DNA from: Bacteroides fragilis
GTDB taxonomy: Bacteria; Bacteroidota; Bacteroidia; Bacteroidales; Bacteroidaceae
Length of the DNA stretch: 64,000 bases
Direction: 5' to 3'
NCBI RefSeq assembly: GCF_002849695.1
Contig: NZ_CP018937.1
Coordinates: forward strand, 1,984,001 to 2,048,000
Part shown: piece by piece, positions 56,001 to 64,000 of the stretch
Layout: every line of letters begins with the position of its first letter
Numbering within the stretch: position 1 is the stretch's first letter
Notes under the pieces: model-generated
What the model saw: the letters and a program-made list of their open reading frames with translations, nothing else
Told to the model about the DNA's origin: nothing
Databases searched by the model: none
Made by a program: the position numbers and the translations under genes

Positions 56001-57532
56001 AAGACACTATCCGTCTGTCCACCACCGGTATCACTTTCGACAATATACATATCGCAGATATGGAAGGGCACCAGGGCACGATGAACGGCAAACTGAATTT
56101 CAGGCATTTCAGGGATTTGAGCTATCACTTCGAATTCAACGTGAACAACATGTTACTGATGGACACGAAAGAAAGCTCTGATATCAACTTCTACGGAAAA
56201 GTGTATGGAACCGGCAATGCGATGCTGGTTGGCAATCCGCAGGAACTGCAAGTCAATGCAGCCGTCACGACCAACCGCAATACCAATTTTGTCTACATAA
56301 CCAATGCCACTGCTTCAGCAGCCAGCAACCAGTTCATTAAGTTTATCGACAAAACTCCGCGCAGATTCGTTCAAGATTCCATCAATGTAATATCAGAATA
56401 TGAGCGGCTGCAGCAGGAGATGGAGGAGGAAGAGACAAAAACGGATATCCGCCTGAATCTGTTGATAGATGCTACTCCGGACGCTACTATGAAAATTATC
56501 ATGGACCCCATTGCCGGAGACTACATCAGCGGTAAAGGCTCCGGCAACATACGGACAGAGTTCTTTAATAAAGGAGATGTGAAAATGTTCGGAAACTACC
56601 GCATCAGCCAGGGTATTTATAAGTTCAGCTTGCAGGAAGTCATCCGCAAAGACTTTATCATAAAAGACGGAAGCAGTATCACTTTCAACGGTCCCCCGTT
56701 GGATGCGACGCTCGATATACAAGCCAGTTATACGGTGAACTCTGCTTCGCTGAATGACCTGATCCCCGATGCCGCAGACCCGATCACCCAGCAACCCAAT
56801 GTAAAGGTGAATTGCATCATGAACCTGACCGGAATTCTCTGGCGCCCCAATATTAAATTAGGTATCGAACTCCCCAACGAACGGGACGAGATACAGACGC
56901 TGGTACGCAATTACATCAGTACGGAAGAGCAGATGAACATACAGATACTCTATCTGCTGGGTATCGGCAAGTTCTATCCACAGGAGAGTACCGGAGGCAC
57001 CCAAAACTCCAATATGACATCGTCAGCCCTATTCTCTACTCTGTCCGGACAGTTAAACAATCTGTTATCGCAGGTATTCGATAACAACAACTGGAACATC
57101 GGAACGAATCTCAGTACCGGTGACAAAGGCTGGACGGACATGGAAATAGAAGGTATCCTGTCCGGACAGTTATTGAACAACCGTCTGATTATTAATGGTA
57201 ATTTCGGCTACCGGGATAATCCGTTAGCTAATACCAATTTCATCGGAGACTTTGAAGCGGAATGGCTGCTCAACCGCTCAGGAGACATACGTCTGAAGGC
57301 GTATAATGAAACGAACGACCGTTATTATACACGGACCAACCTGACTACCCAAGGAATCGGTATCATGTACAAAAAAGATTTTAATAAATGGAGTGAACTT
57401 CTCTTCTGGAATAAATGGAAGTTGAGAAACCTGAGAAAGAAACAGGCTGCCGCACGGGACAGCATCCCGAATGACACGGTAAAAGACACCACCAAAGCTA
57501 AATCGGAAATGAAAAGAGAGCATCCAATGTGA
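53003..57532 (+). CDS. Translocation/assembly module TamB-like protein
   Basis: A giant periplasm-spanning protein (1509 residues from CTG 53003) of the TamB/AsmA (DUF490) superfamily, which moves phospholipid or helps barrel assembly between the membranes. It shows long beta-rich repeats throughout and the conserved C-terminal TamB domain (about residues 1100-1450, with GNIRTEFFNKGDVKMFGNYR, YKFSLQEVIRKDFIIKDGSS, and LLGIGKFYP). An N-terminal membrane anchor VRWVIGIILGIYIGTIILLN is encoded from about 53015, upstream of the first usual start codon (TTG 53066) and after the stop at 52979. There is no ATG, GTG or TTG between them, so CTG at 53003 is my best start; TTG 53066 would delete the anchor. 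The partner barrel (TamA/BamA) is not nearby. Confidence 0.82.
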   Translation: MKKTVRWVIGIILGIYIGTIILLNIPFIQRNMTTFVAKELSRTLGTELTIGKIDIGLLNRIIIDDVLLDDQSGKEMLKITRLSAKFDIIPLFNGKIAISSVQLFGFNINLNKPTPNTDPNFKFVLDAFASKDTVKTDKSLDLRINSILIRRGKLAYDVLSEKETPGKFNPQHVKLHNIIANISLKALQGDSINAAIKRLSVDEQSGFELRKLSLKVIANDRGMKIENFAIEMPGTEMKMDTIRMEYDSLGALNHFADEVRFSFRTLPSYVTLNDISAFVPALSNFKEKLDLGIDVEGTLNQLNCKTLEINAGDKFRLKGDVSLQDLSRPQDAYVYGHLANLSANNEGIGFLVRNLSPHYNGVPPILQRLGNASFHGEISGYFTDLVMYGLFRTNIGSVQTDLKLSSDKAKALFSYSGGVKTTDFELGQLLDNKQLGKITFNLNVQGSHYRNQYPAITLKGLIAAFEYSNYKYENITLDGEFERGGFDGKVALDDENGSIHLNGNINVVEKIPTFNFNAVIDKVRPHDLNLSKDYPDAEFSLKLKANFRGGSIDEMIGEINIDSLQFTAPEKNYFLDNINIIATRQDKQNQLKLTSSFLKASIEGNYLYHTLPASVMNIMRRYIPSLIQPDKKPIETNNNFSFDVHIFNTELLSTVFDIPLKIYTHSTVKGYFNDQAQRLRVEGYFPRLQYQNTFIESGLVLCENPTDQFKAKIRFNNLKKESAVSISLDAQAQNDTISANINWGNNTINTYSGRLSAAASFFRKAEEKSALKTVVDIKQTDIILNDTLWQIHPSQVVVDSGKVDVNDFYFSHKDRHIRIDGRISEHAEDTLKVDLKDINVGYVFDVVDFDDVDFKGDATGTAYASGILKEPVMNTRLHFKNFTFNDASLGAMDIYGAWENDKRAIFLDAHMEEEGLSKTHVIGHVYPLKPESKLDLNIETEHTNIQFLQYFMRSIVEDLHGRTSGKAHFYGKFKELNIEGDLMTDASLKIGILNTSFAVKDTIRLSTTGITFDNIHIADMEGHQGTMNGKLNFRHFRDLSYHFEFNVNNMLLMDTKESSDINFYGKVYGTGNAMLVGNPQELQVNAAVTTNRNTNFVYITNATASAASNQFIKFIDKTPRRFVQDSINVISEYERLQQEMEEEETKTDIRLNLLIDATPDATMKIIMDPIAGDYISGKGSGNIRTEFFNKGDVKMFGNYRISQGIYKFSLQEVIRKDFIIKDGSSITFNGPPLDATLDIQASYTVNSASLNDLIPDAADPITQQPNVKVNCIMNLTGILWRPNIKLGIELPNERDEIQTLVRNYISTEEQMNIQILYLLGIGKFYPQESTGGTQNSNMTSSALFSTLSGQLNNLLSQVFDNNNWNIGTNLSTGDKGWTDMEIEGILSGQLLNNRLIINGNFGYRDNPLANTNFIGDFEAEWLLNRSGDIRLKAYNETNDRYYTRTNLTTQGIGIMYKKDFNKWSELLFWNKWKLRNLRKKQAAARDSIPNDTVKDTTKAKSEMKREHPM

Positions 57533-57543
57533 CGCTCTCTTTT
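57512..57543 (+). terminator. Terminator overlapping the end of the TamB-like gene
   Basis: AAAAGAGAGC (57512-57521) pairs exactly with GCTCTCTTTT (57534-57543). The TGA stop at 57530-57532 lies in the loop, so the last codons double as terminator. Confidence 0.75.
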
Positions 57544-57640
57544 CTTCAGCCTTTATTTTCGTATGTCTCTCTTACAAAGAAAGAATACAAAAACGGAAAG
57601 TGTATGAATACCGAAAAGGGATGTGAAGAAGATAGAACGA

Positions 57641-58021
57641 TTAAAAGCCCTTATCGACAATAACCTTTCCGAAGGGAGTCAGAGCCAGTCCGGCAAGTTT
57701 GAAGTGTTGTCTCCCGAATGGTATACCAATGATTGTGATACAAAGCAGAATCCCCCATCCCAGGTGAGAAAGGCTGATCCAAATTCCACCAAGAAACAGC
57801 CAGACTATATTCATTATGATACTGAGGCAACCTCCCGAATCGAGGGTGCTCCTCACCTCTTTGCCGAACGGCCATAAAGCAAGCCCGGCCAGTTTCAGAG
57901 TCTGAAAGCCAAATGGAATACCAATAATGGTAACCATCATCAAGAGACTTGCAATAAGATACTCTATCGCAGTAAAAATGCCGCCACACAGCAGCCAGAT
58001 AAGATTCAAGAATGGATTCAT
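57641..58021 (-). CDS. YccF-family membrane protein
   Basis: 126 residues, two tandem copies of the same motif (LLCGGIFTAIEYLIASLLMM-like then LFLGGIWISLSHLGWGILLC, each followed by TIIGIPFG and K-LAGLAL-PFG). Each half has two membrane helices, so four spans in the inner membrane. YccF (DUF307) proteins have no settled function. Tail to tail with the TamB-like gene, own gene between two terminators. Confidence 0.88.
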   Translation of the reverse strand: MNPFLNLIWLLCGGIFTAIEYLIASLLMMVTIIGIPFGFQTLKLAGLALWPFGKEVRSTLDSGGCLSIIMNIVWLFLGGIWISLSHLGWGILLCITIIGIPFGRQHFKLAGLALTPFGKVIVDKGF

Positions 58022-58047
58022 AGGCTATTAGAATAACGGTAGTAAAG

Positions 58048-58088
58048 AAAAAGGTCGGAAGTTCATTTCGGTACCTCCAACCTTTTTT
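58048..58088 (-). terminator. Terminator of proS
   Basis: AAAAAGGTCGGAAG-like arm pairs with CCTCCAACCTTTTTT with G-T pairs, 22 bases after the proS stop, followed by a T-run on the minus strand. Confidence 0.75.
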
Positions 58089-58109
58089 CCTTATACCTTA
58101 TATTAATTA

Positions 58110-59603
58110 TTAATAAGAACGAGCAAATATCACACGGCAAGCAGAAGGTTTGCCGGTTACCATACACTTACCGGGCTCTTTGTCACCTTCAACAAACGAA
58201 TCGAACGGGATACAACGAATAGTAGCTTTTGTCTCTTCCTTGATCTTCTCTTCTGTTTCCGTAGTTCCGTCCCAATGAGCCAGAATGAAACCGCCCTCTT
58301 CGATTTTTTCCTTGAATTCATCGTAGCTGTCTACCTTAGTGATACGTGAATCGCGATAAGTACGCGCTTTCTTGTAGATATTGGCCTGAATCTCTTCCAA
58401 CAGATTTTGAACATATGTCTCGATACCATCGCAAGTGACGGTCTCTTTTTCCAATGTATCGCGACGCATCACCTCCATCGTATTGTTTTCCAGGTCGCGT
58501 CCGCCCATTACCAGACGAACCGGTACACCCTTCAGTTCATAATCGGCAAATTTGAAGCCCGGTCGTTTGTTATCGGCATTATCATATTTGACCGAAATGC
58601 CCAATGCCTTCAGCTTCGCTACAATACCTTCTACCTTGGCATCAATCTGTTTCAGCTGCTCGTCATTCTTATATATAGGAACGATCACTACCTGAATCGG
58701 AGCCAGATGCGGAGGTAATACCAGACCGTTGTCATCCGAGTGGGTCATGATCAATGCACCCATCAGACGGGTAGAAACACCCCATGAAGTAGCCCATACG
58801 TACTCAAGCTTATTTTCTTTATTAACAAACTGCACATCAAACGCTTTCGCGAAGTTCTGTCCCAGGAAGTGAGACGTACCACTCTGTAACGCCTTGCCGT
58901 CCTGCATCATCGCTTCAATGGTATAGGTGTCGAGCGCACCGGCAAAACGTTCATTGGCCGACTTCACCCCTTTCACCACCGGAACCGCCATATATTTCTC
59001 TGCAAAGTCAGCATATACATTCAGCATGCGGATTGCTTCTTCTTCTGCCTCCTCACGTGTTGCATGTGCCGTATGGCCTTCCTGCCACAGGAATTCTGCT
59101 GTACGGAGAAACAGTCGTGTACGCATCTCCCAACGGAAAACGTTTGCCCACTGGTTGCATAAGATAGGCAGGTCACGATAAGACTGAATCCAGTTTTTAT
59201 AAGTATTCCAGATGATTGTTTCGGAAGTCGGACGGATAATCAGTTCTTCTTCCAACTTTGCAGCAGGGTCAACCACCACACCCGAACCATCTTCAGCATT
59301 CTTCAGGCGGTAGTGAGTAACTACGGCACACTCTTTGGCAAAGCCTTCCACATGCTCAGCTTCACGACTCAAGAATGATTTTGGAATCAGCAACGGGAAA
59401 TAAGCATTCACATGTCCGGTTTCCTTAAACATATCGTCCAGCTGACGTTGCATTTTCTCCCAAATAGCGTATCCGTAAGGCTTAATCACCATACATCCGC
59501 GTACAGCCGATTGCTCTGCCAAATCGGCTTTCACTACCAAATCATTATACCACTGCGAATAGTTTTCGCTGCGTTTGGTCAGGTCTTTCAGTTCTTTTGC
59601 CAT
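58110..59603 (-). CDS. proS: Prolyl-tRNA synthetase, eukaryote/archaea-like type
   Basis: Charges tRNA-Pro. 497 residues of class II synthetase with [11 protein letters not shown] (motif 2), [20 protein letters not shown], and a C-terminal zinc-like and anticodon domain ending RVIFARSY. It lacks the editing insertion (INS) of the bacterial type and has the C-terminal extension of the eukaryotic type. This form is common in Bacteroidetes and probably reflects an old horizontal replacement. Terminators on both sides. Confidence 0.94.
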   Translation of the reverse strand: MAKELKDLTKRSENYSQWYNDLVVKADLAEQSAVRGCMVIKPYGYAIWEKMQRQLDDMFKETGHVNAYFPLLIPKSFLSREAEHVEGFAKECAVVTHYRLKNAEDGSGVVVDPAAKLEEELIIRPTSETIIWNTYKNWIQSYRDLPILCNQWANVFRWEMRTRLFLRTAEFLWQEGHTAHATREEAEEEAIRMLNVYADFAEKYMAVPVVKGVKSANERFAGALDTYTIEAMMQDGKALQSGTSHFLGQNFAKAFDVQFVNKENKLEYVWATSWGVSTRLMGALIMTHSDDNGLVLPPHLAPIQVVIVPIYKNDEQLKQIDAKVEGIVAKLKALGISVKYDNADNKRPGFKFADYELKGVPVRLVMGGRDLENNTMEVMRRDTLEKETVTCDGIETYVQNLLEEIQANIYKKARTYRDSRITKVDSYDEFKEKIEEGGFILAHWDGTTETEEKIKEETKATIRCIPFDSFVEGDKEPGKCMVTGKPSACRVIFARSY

Positions 59604-59728
59604 TATATTTTTCTTCTTTTAAAGTTTTCTATCTTCAAAACAGGATGCAAAAATACTAAAAATGGGTGAACTGTGATCATTCTTTATCTATAATTTTAAG
59701 AGGGAACCCGGCAGGGCAGTTCATAAAC

Positions 59729-59757
59729 AAGCCGGTTTATCGATTGACAACCGGCTT
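59729..59757 (-). terminator. Terminator of the CDGSH gene
   Basis: AAGCCGGTT pairs exactly with AACCGGCTT around an 11-base loop, 12 bases after the stop, extended by ATAAA/TTTAT. Confidence 0.85.
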
Positions 59758-59769
59758 ATTTATGATTTT

Positions 59770-60546
59770 TCAGAAAGCAGAATCACCACTTCTTGCCTTT
59801 TCTTCCAACGGAAGTCCGTCACTGAATCCCATGGAAGCATGCGTACCGTCGCAAAACGGTTTATTGGACGACTGTCCGCAACGGCACAAAGTCACCCTGT
59901 TCCTGATTGTATAGCTTTTGCCATCCGCACTCTCTATGCGGATACCGCCTTTTATCCAGATAGGTCCGCTCACTCTGATTCCGGGATCCTCAATAATACC
60001 GATAGAGGGCTCAAAAGGAGGTTCGAAGACTTTTTGCGTCTCTTTATCCCAAACGACGAGCCGTCCGGCAGGACAATGGGCAGCCTCGCGACGGACAAGT
60101 TCACGCTCTTCTTCCGTTTCAGCGAGCTGTACCAGATTCCAGATTCGGCCGCGTGCATCGCAGAAACGGGCAAAAGCACAATACTTTTCGTTATCGGCAA
60201 GCACCATGGCGGGGCCTTCCAATTCCTCGGCTTCTTCAAGTAACGGACGTTTGTTATTGGTTTCATTAGAGTCCCAATCGGTGGCACGCTTATGAGAACC
60301 GTCACAGAAGGGTTTATGGCGGGAATGCCCGCAACGGCACAGAGCCACCGGAGTGGCCGAACTGTCGAAACTCAGCCCGCGTTGATACACCCACGAAGAA
60401 CCTTCTTCATTGGGAAGAATAATTTCCTGGTCAATGGGAGGATTACCATAAACAAGATAAGGGCCGTCAGGAGTTATTTTAATATAATACTTCTCGGGTG
60501 CTTGCCGACTGCCCTCTTCTACTAAAACTTCTTCTTTCTTAGTCAT
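59770..60546 (-). CDS. Double-CDGSH iron-sulfur protein with a Fer4_19-like middle
   Basis: 258 residues. Two CDGSH [2Fe-2S] sites: Cys70, Cys72, Cys81, His85 and Cys221, Cys223, Cys232, His236. Between them (about 118-165) is a divergent ferredoxin-like segment with Cys123, Cys129 and Cys158 in CAFARFCD and AAHCPAGRL, matching the Fer4_19 (DUF1271) type. The two CDGSH domains are related to each other and to mitoNEET, which uses its 3-Cys-1-His cluster for electron or cluster transfer. Soluble, no signal. Overlaps nothing; own terminator. Redox partner unknown. Confidence 0.87.
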   Translation of the reverse strand: MTKKEEVLVEEGSRQAPEKYYIKITPDGPYLVYGNPPIDQEIILPNEEGSSWVYQRGLSFDSSATPVALCRCGHSRHKPFCDGSHKRATDWDSNETNNKRPLLEEAEELEGPAMVLADNEKYCAFARFCDARGRIWNLVQLAETEEERELVRREAAHCPAGRLVVWDKETQKVFEPPFEPSIGIIEDPGIRVSGPIWIKGGIRIESADGKSYTIRNRVTLCRCGQSSNKPFCDGTHASMGFSDGLPLEEKARSGDSAF

Positions 60547-60630
60547 AATTTTACGCCATAAGGAGGTTTAACATATCCTTTATCGCTTAAAGAACAGATA
60601 GTCAAGCTAAAAAGTTTCTTATAACACCGT

Positions 60631-61365
60631 CTAACTTCTTACAGATTCGTTGATACCAAACCCGAAAAGTGCAAAGTCTCCCTTCACCGGATCATCCGGC
60701 CATACCTCCCGCAATGCATCGGTAATACAACACGCAGTCTTCAGACATTTACGTGCATGGGTCAGTCCAAGATCGACTGAAATGCGATGCACATGCGTGT
60801 CGAGAGGAATAATCAGATCCGAAGGATCAAAACTCCGCCAGATACCCAGATCCACAGGAGAATCCCGACGAATCATCCAGCGCAGAAACATACACATCTT
60901 TTTCGCTTCGGAAGCACTTGCCAAAGCAGGCATCCCATTGATATGTCCGAACACGGATTGCAGTCTTTCCAACGGAGTACCCGAAGAAAGCGAATGGCAC
61001 AAATGCACCTCCAGATCTTCATGTTCCTGATAGGCCGCATACAAAGCCTGACAAAGTAAATAGAAATCGTTCCAGGAATAATAACGATAGAAGCTGGTTT
61101 TTACTCCTCGATATTTCTTCCACTCCTCATTAAGTATATACCGGTAAGGAGCATTCGAGAACAGTTCACGGTCAATCCGGTCGCCACTTTTGATAATCGC
61201 CTTCCGGTTTCCGGTAGCAATCCAAGAGACTACCAGGGCAGAGATCTCAATATCGGCCTTGCTGGTATAACGATGTGGAAACTGTATAGGGTCGTCCATA
61301 ATAAATTCGGCTACCTCATATTTATCTGCCAAAAATGCAAGTTTATTCTTTAGTTCCTGTTTCAT
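60631..61365 (-). CDS. TIGR02757 (DUF2400) family protein
   Basis: 244 residues from the second Met (61365); the frame opens at 61389 but MKQELKNKLAFL fits the family start. Conserved motifs are HRYTSKADIEISALVVSWIA, MPALASASEAKKMCMFLRWM, DLGIWRSFDPSDLIIPLDTH and AHGLG-like HVHRISVDLGLTHARK. It resembles an HhH-GPD glycosylase-related fold, but the known catalytic lysine/aspartate pair of those enzymes is not evident. A role in DNA repair is speculation. No clear terminator after its stop. Confidence 0.82.
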   Translation of the reverse strand: MKQELKNKLAFLADKYEVAEFIMDDPIQFPHRYTSKADIEISALVVSWIATGNRKAIIKSGDRIDRELFSNAPYRYILNEEWKKYRGVKTSFYRYYSWNDFYLLCQALYAAYQEHEDLEVHLCHSLSSGTPLERLQSVFGHINGMPALASASEAKKMCMFLRWMIRRDSPVDLGIWRSFDPSDLIIPLDTHVHRISVDLGLTHARKCLKTACCITDALREVWPDDPVKGDFALFGFGINESVRS

Positions 61366-61396
61366 AAACGTTAGAAGGTATTGTACCAAAAAGAAA

Positions 61397-61466
61397 CACC
61401 ACAGATTACGCGGTTCTATACAGAACTCTGATAATGAGTCTGTAAAAGTACGTGGAATCTGTGGTG
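61397..61466. repeat. Inverted repeat upstream of the TIGR02757 gene
   Basis: CACCACAGATT (61397-61407) and AATCTGTGGTG (61456-61466) are exact 11-bp complements about 48 bases apart, with an inner GTTCT/AGAAC-like stem. Lies between two minus-strand genes, downstream of the protease terminator and just before the TIGR02757 start. Confidence 0.6.
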
Positions 61467-61467
61467 A

Positions 61468-61494
61468 AAACCTCTTACTGCAATCTCAGTAAGT
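61468..61494 (-). terminator. Terminator of the tricorn-like protease gene
   Basis: CTTACTG (61474-61480) pairs with CAGTAAG (61487-61493) immediately after the stop at 61498; followed by AGAGGTTTTC on the minus strand. Confidence 0.6.
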
Positions 61495-61497
61495 TTT

Positions 61498-64000
61498 TTA
61501 TTTGCTAAAATCTCTCGGAGCAGGTACCGGAGCCAATGGTTTACGGTCTTGAAGCTGTTTCATAACCTCTTCGATGGCTCTGTTCAGCTGTTGATCCTCT
61601 CCATTCCACTCTTTCACCGGATCATTATCGATCAGGATATCCGGGTCCACACCATGGTTTTCGATAATCCATTGTCCCGTCTTCGGGTCATAACTGGTAA
61701 AGAACGGAACACGTATGTCTGTTCCATCCATATATGGCAATGAACCACTAATGCCGACAATGCCTCCCCAGGTACGGGTTCCTATCAACTTACCCAAGCC
61801 AAGTGCGCGGAAGCCCCACGGGAACAGGTCGCCATCTGAAGCGGAGTATTTATTAATCAAACAAACCTTCGGTCCCACCTGTACAGCATCAGGCACTGTT
61901 CCCACATGGCTGGTACCTCTACCCATCGTCAGACGATAAGGTTCACGGGAAAGACGTTCCAAAATCATTGGTGAAACATTACCTCCACCATTGGCACGAT
62001 CATCGATAATCAACCCTTCTTTATCAAGTTGCGGATAGAAATAGCGGGCAAACTCGTTCAAGCCTTCCGGTCCCATATCCGGAATATAAATATATCCGAT
62101 ACGTCCATTGGAAGCCTGGTCCACTTTCTTTATATTATCCTGTACCCAATTGTAATGTATCAAAGGATATTCATTGGCAAGCGGACTGATCACAACCTTA
62201 CGTGCTCCGGAAAGCTGAGGTTTGGCATTCAGCGAAATTTCAGTAGGTATCTCTGCTTTACCCACCAGTAAAGAATACATATCTTTAACTGTATTGGTCG
62301 GCACACCGTCAATAGCTACGATATACTCTCCTGCTTTCACATCAACACCCGGTTCCGTAAGCGGAGAGCGCAGTTCTTTGCTCCAAGATGCTCCGGGGAA
62401 TATCTTCTCCAGACGGAAAAAGCCACTCTTGTCGCGGGTAATTTCCGCACCAAGCAAGCCGGTATTGATCCGTTTGGGCTGTTCCGTTTCTCCCGGATTG
62501 ACATAAGCATGTCCACAGTTCAATTCACCTATCATCTCACCGATAATGTAATTCAGGTCTAAACGAGTTTTAACGTAAGGCAGCAAGACCGCATATTTTT
62601 CTTTAATTGCTTTCCAATCTACACCGTGCATGCTCTCCTGATAGAATCCGTCACGATAGGCACGCCAAGCTTCATCAAAGATTTGTGCCCACTCTTTCGG
62701 ATAATCCACAGTAATCTTCATATTGCTTAAATCGACCGGAGCGGTCAGTTCTGTCTTACCCGAAGGAAGATTGGTCACATAAATCTGACGGCCTTTAAAG
62801 AAAAGTGCCTTCTTACCATCGTAAGTAACATCCATCGAAGCTCCATCGGCAATCGATTCCTCTTTCTGACTTGTCAAGTCATACATTTTCGTACCACCGC
62901 GTCCCCAGTAGTACACCTTGTTGCCATCCGAATAGAAGTTACCATAATAAGACGGAGACAAGGGCAAACGAACGATGCGATCGGTAATGCCATCCGGATC
63001 GAACTTCACCAACGAAGCATCGGCCACTTCCTTCTTATCTGCCGGTTTCTTATCCCCGCTTTTAGGGGTAGCATTAGATACAGCCACTTCCGCATCTTTC
63101 TGCATGAAAGGAGATGATGTATCCTTAGACAGCAAAGCGATGTACACACCATACATATTATTATATACATGGTTCCATTCCAATGATCCGTAAGTCGGGT
63201 TAAAATCACGGGCAGAAGAGAATATCAGATACTTTCCGTCGGTACTGAACACCGGAGAAGAAGAGTTATACCATTTGTCGGTCACCGGATATTCTTTCTT
63301 TTCCGCAATGTTGTAGACATATACGACATTGATTTCATTTTTACCCATCCGTGTATAAGTCAACCACTCACTGTCCGGAGAGAAAGTAACTCCACCCGGC
63401 ACTCCCACCGGATCTTGCAATAATAAAGAAACTTTCCCGGAAGCCACATCCAGCAGATTAACTCGGTTCTTACGATCCATATACACTATCTTCTTAGAAT
63501 CCGGACTCCATTTAAAGTCACGGATATACGTATCGTTCTTATGAGTTAACTGCATCGGTTCGCCACCTGCCGCATTCTGCAGATAAAGTTCGGTTTCCCC
63601 TGTGGCATCAGAGATATAAGCAATCTGTGTTCCGTCCGGTGACCACTGTGCGTCACGGTCGTGAGCTCCCGGCGAACGAGTTATATTTTTTGTAACCCCT
63701 TTCTCTACCGGCAGATTGAATACTTCACCCCGGCTTGTCACTACCATTCGTGCTCCATCCGGCGACAGACTGGCCGCAGTCACATAATTCGCTCCGTCTT
63801 TCAAATCGGTACGGGCATAGATGTTATCCGAAGCCAGTGCAATGTTTACCTTTTCAGCCTTCCGGGTAGCGGCATCCATCTTATAAATATATCCACCATT
63901 CTCAAAGACAATGGTATTTCCACTGGCACTTGGGAACTTCACATCATACTCAGTGAAATCAGTTACCTTGGCAGTCTGTTTAGTCTTCGTATTGTATACA
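61498..64000 (-). CDS. Tricorn-like S41 protease with PD40 propeller, 5' end outside the window
   Basis: About 834 residues to the window edge, with the N-terminus missing; the apparent GTG at 63942 is internal. The N-terminal part is a beta-propeller of PD40 repeats (for example SPDGARMVVTSRGEV, SPDGTQIAYISDATGETELY, SPDSKKIVYMD), followed by a tricorn-type C1 region, a PDZ domain (about 540-620) and a tail-specific protease S41 domain with RANGGGNVSPMILERL and the nucleophile Ser in YSASDGDLFPWGF, plus GTRTWGGIVGI. Tricorn homologues degrade peptides released by larger proteases. A signal peptide may lie beyond the edge. Confidence 0.9.
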   Translation of the reverse strand, partial: VYNTKTKQTAKVTDFTEYDVKFPSASGNTIVFENGGYIYKMDAATRKAEKVNIALASDNIYARTDLKDGANYVTAASLSPDGARMVVTSRGEVFNLPVEKGVTKNITRSPGAHDRDAQWSPDGTQIAYISDATGETELYLQNAAGGEPMQLTHKNDTYIRDFKWSPDSKKIVYMDRKNRVNLLDVASGKVSLLLQDPVGVPGGVTFSPDSEWLTYTRMGKNEINVVYVYNIAEKKEYPVTDKWYNSSSPVFSTDGKYLIFSSARDFNPTYGSLEWNHVYNNMYGVYIALLSKDTSSPFMQKDAEVAVSNATPKSGDKKPADKKEVADASLVKFDPDGITDRIVRLPLSPSYYGNFYSDGNKVYYWGRGGTKMYDLTSQKEESIADGASMDVTYDGKKALFFKGRQIYVTNLPSGKTELTAPVDLSNMKITVDYPKEWAQIFDEAWRAYRDGFYQESMHGVDWKAIKEKYAVLLPYVKTRLDLNYIIGEMIGELNCGHAYVNPGETEQPKRINTGLLGAEITRDKSGFFRLEKIFPGASWSKELRSPLTEPGVDVKAGEYIVAIDGVPTNTVKDMYSLLVGKAEIPTEISLNAKPQLSGARKVVISPLANEYPLIHYNWVQDNIKKVDQASNGRIGYIYIPDMGPEGLNEFARYFYPQLDKEGLIIDDRANGGGNVSPMILERLSREPYRLTMGRGTSHVGTVPDAVQVGPKVCLINKYSASDGDLFPWGFRALGLGKLIGTRTWGGIVGISGSLPYMDGTDIRVPFFTSYDPKTGQWIIENHGVDPDILIDNDPVKEWNGEDQQLNRAIEEVMKQLQDRKPLAPVPAPRDFSK

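Noticed and set aside
57623..57877. Open frame opposite yccF
   Set aside because: The reverse strand encodes a clear two-repeat YccF protein; this frame is its shadow.
1..64000. CRISPR array, insertion sequence or prophage
   Set aside because: No regularly spaced repeats with unique spacers, no transposase or integrase, and no phage structural genes were found on either strand.

Overview
The window is a stretch of Bacteroides chromosome, most likely from the B. fragilis / B. thetaiotaomicron group. Three things point there. Many genes start just downstream of the Bacteroides sigma -7 element TAnnTTTG, usually with a weak Shine-Dalgarno. The protein families are Bacteroidales-typical (aerotolerance Bat operon, DUF4891 lipoprotein, DUF4295, HsdR_N-like orphan, HU-LysM fusion, eukaryote-like ProS). 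Intergenic DNA is strongly AT-rich. I see no insertion sequence, prophage, integrase or CRISPR array, so this is mostly core genome. All coordinates and motifs come from reading the sequence; no database search was run.

Layout. 1-2.4 kb: agmatine-to-putrescine genes aguB (cut by the window edge) and aguA, plus a DUF2148 iron-sulfur protein. 2.5-4.2 kb: divergent FetAB-type ABC exporter with a small unknown gene. 4.3-7.1 kb: VOC protein, lipoprotein, Nif3-like protein and a zinc-ribbon coiled-coil protein. 7.3-13.0 kb: a complete tripartite RND efflux operon in the order outer-membrane factor, adaptor, pump. 13.0-15.7 kb: a perfect long hairpin, an orphan HsdR_N-like protein, AMP nucleosidase and holA. 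15.7-16.9 kb: a 1.2-kb non-coding AT-rich block full of repeated TTAC(A/T)TTTGT motifs, a perfect 37-bp palindrome and tandem consensus promoters, in front of an XRE-type regulator. 17.4-23.1 kb: pyrK-pyrD, trmD / ligA (divergent) and dapA. 23.3-23.6 kb: three tandem tRNA-Arg(ACG) genes. 23.7-30.8 kb: patatin-barrel protein, htpG and clpC, all on the minus strand. 31.2-35 kb: gyrA and a TPR protein. 35.2-36.7 kb: a DUF2007-Usp-Usp protein and a small DNA-binding protein.

36.9-45.4 kb (minus strand) is one long operon: moxR, DUF58, a BatD-like membrane protein, batA, batB, batC, batD, batE, ending at a strong terminator. 45.6-50.5 kb (minus): rpmB, rpmG, a DUF4295 micro-protein, ftsY, rimO, a small HU and a fusion protein with HU, a transmembrane segment and LysM. 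50.6-52.9 kb (minus): cinA and tsaD. 53.0-57.5 kb: a very large TamB-like protein whose membrane anchor lies upstream of every usual start codon. 57.6-64 kb (minus): YccF, ProS, a double-CDGSH protein, a TIGR02757 protein and a tricorn-like S41 protease cut by the window edge.

The most thought-provoking items are the HU-TM-LysM protein, whose predicted topology could link nucleoid to peptidoglycan; the regulatory block at 16.4-16.9 kb; the DUF4295 micro-protein in a ribosomal-protein cluster; and the non-canonical start of the TamB-like gene.
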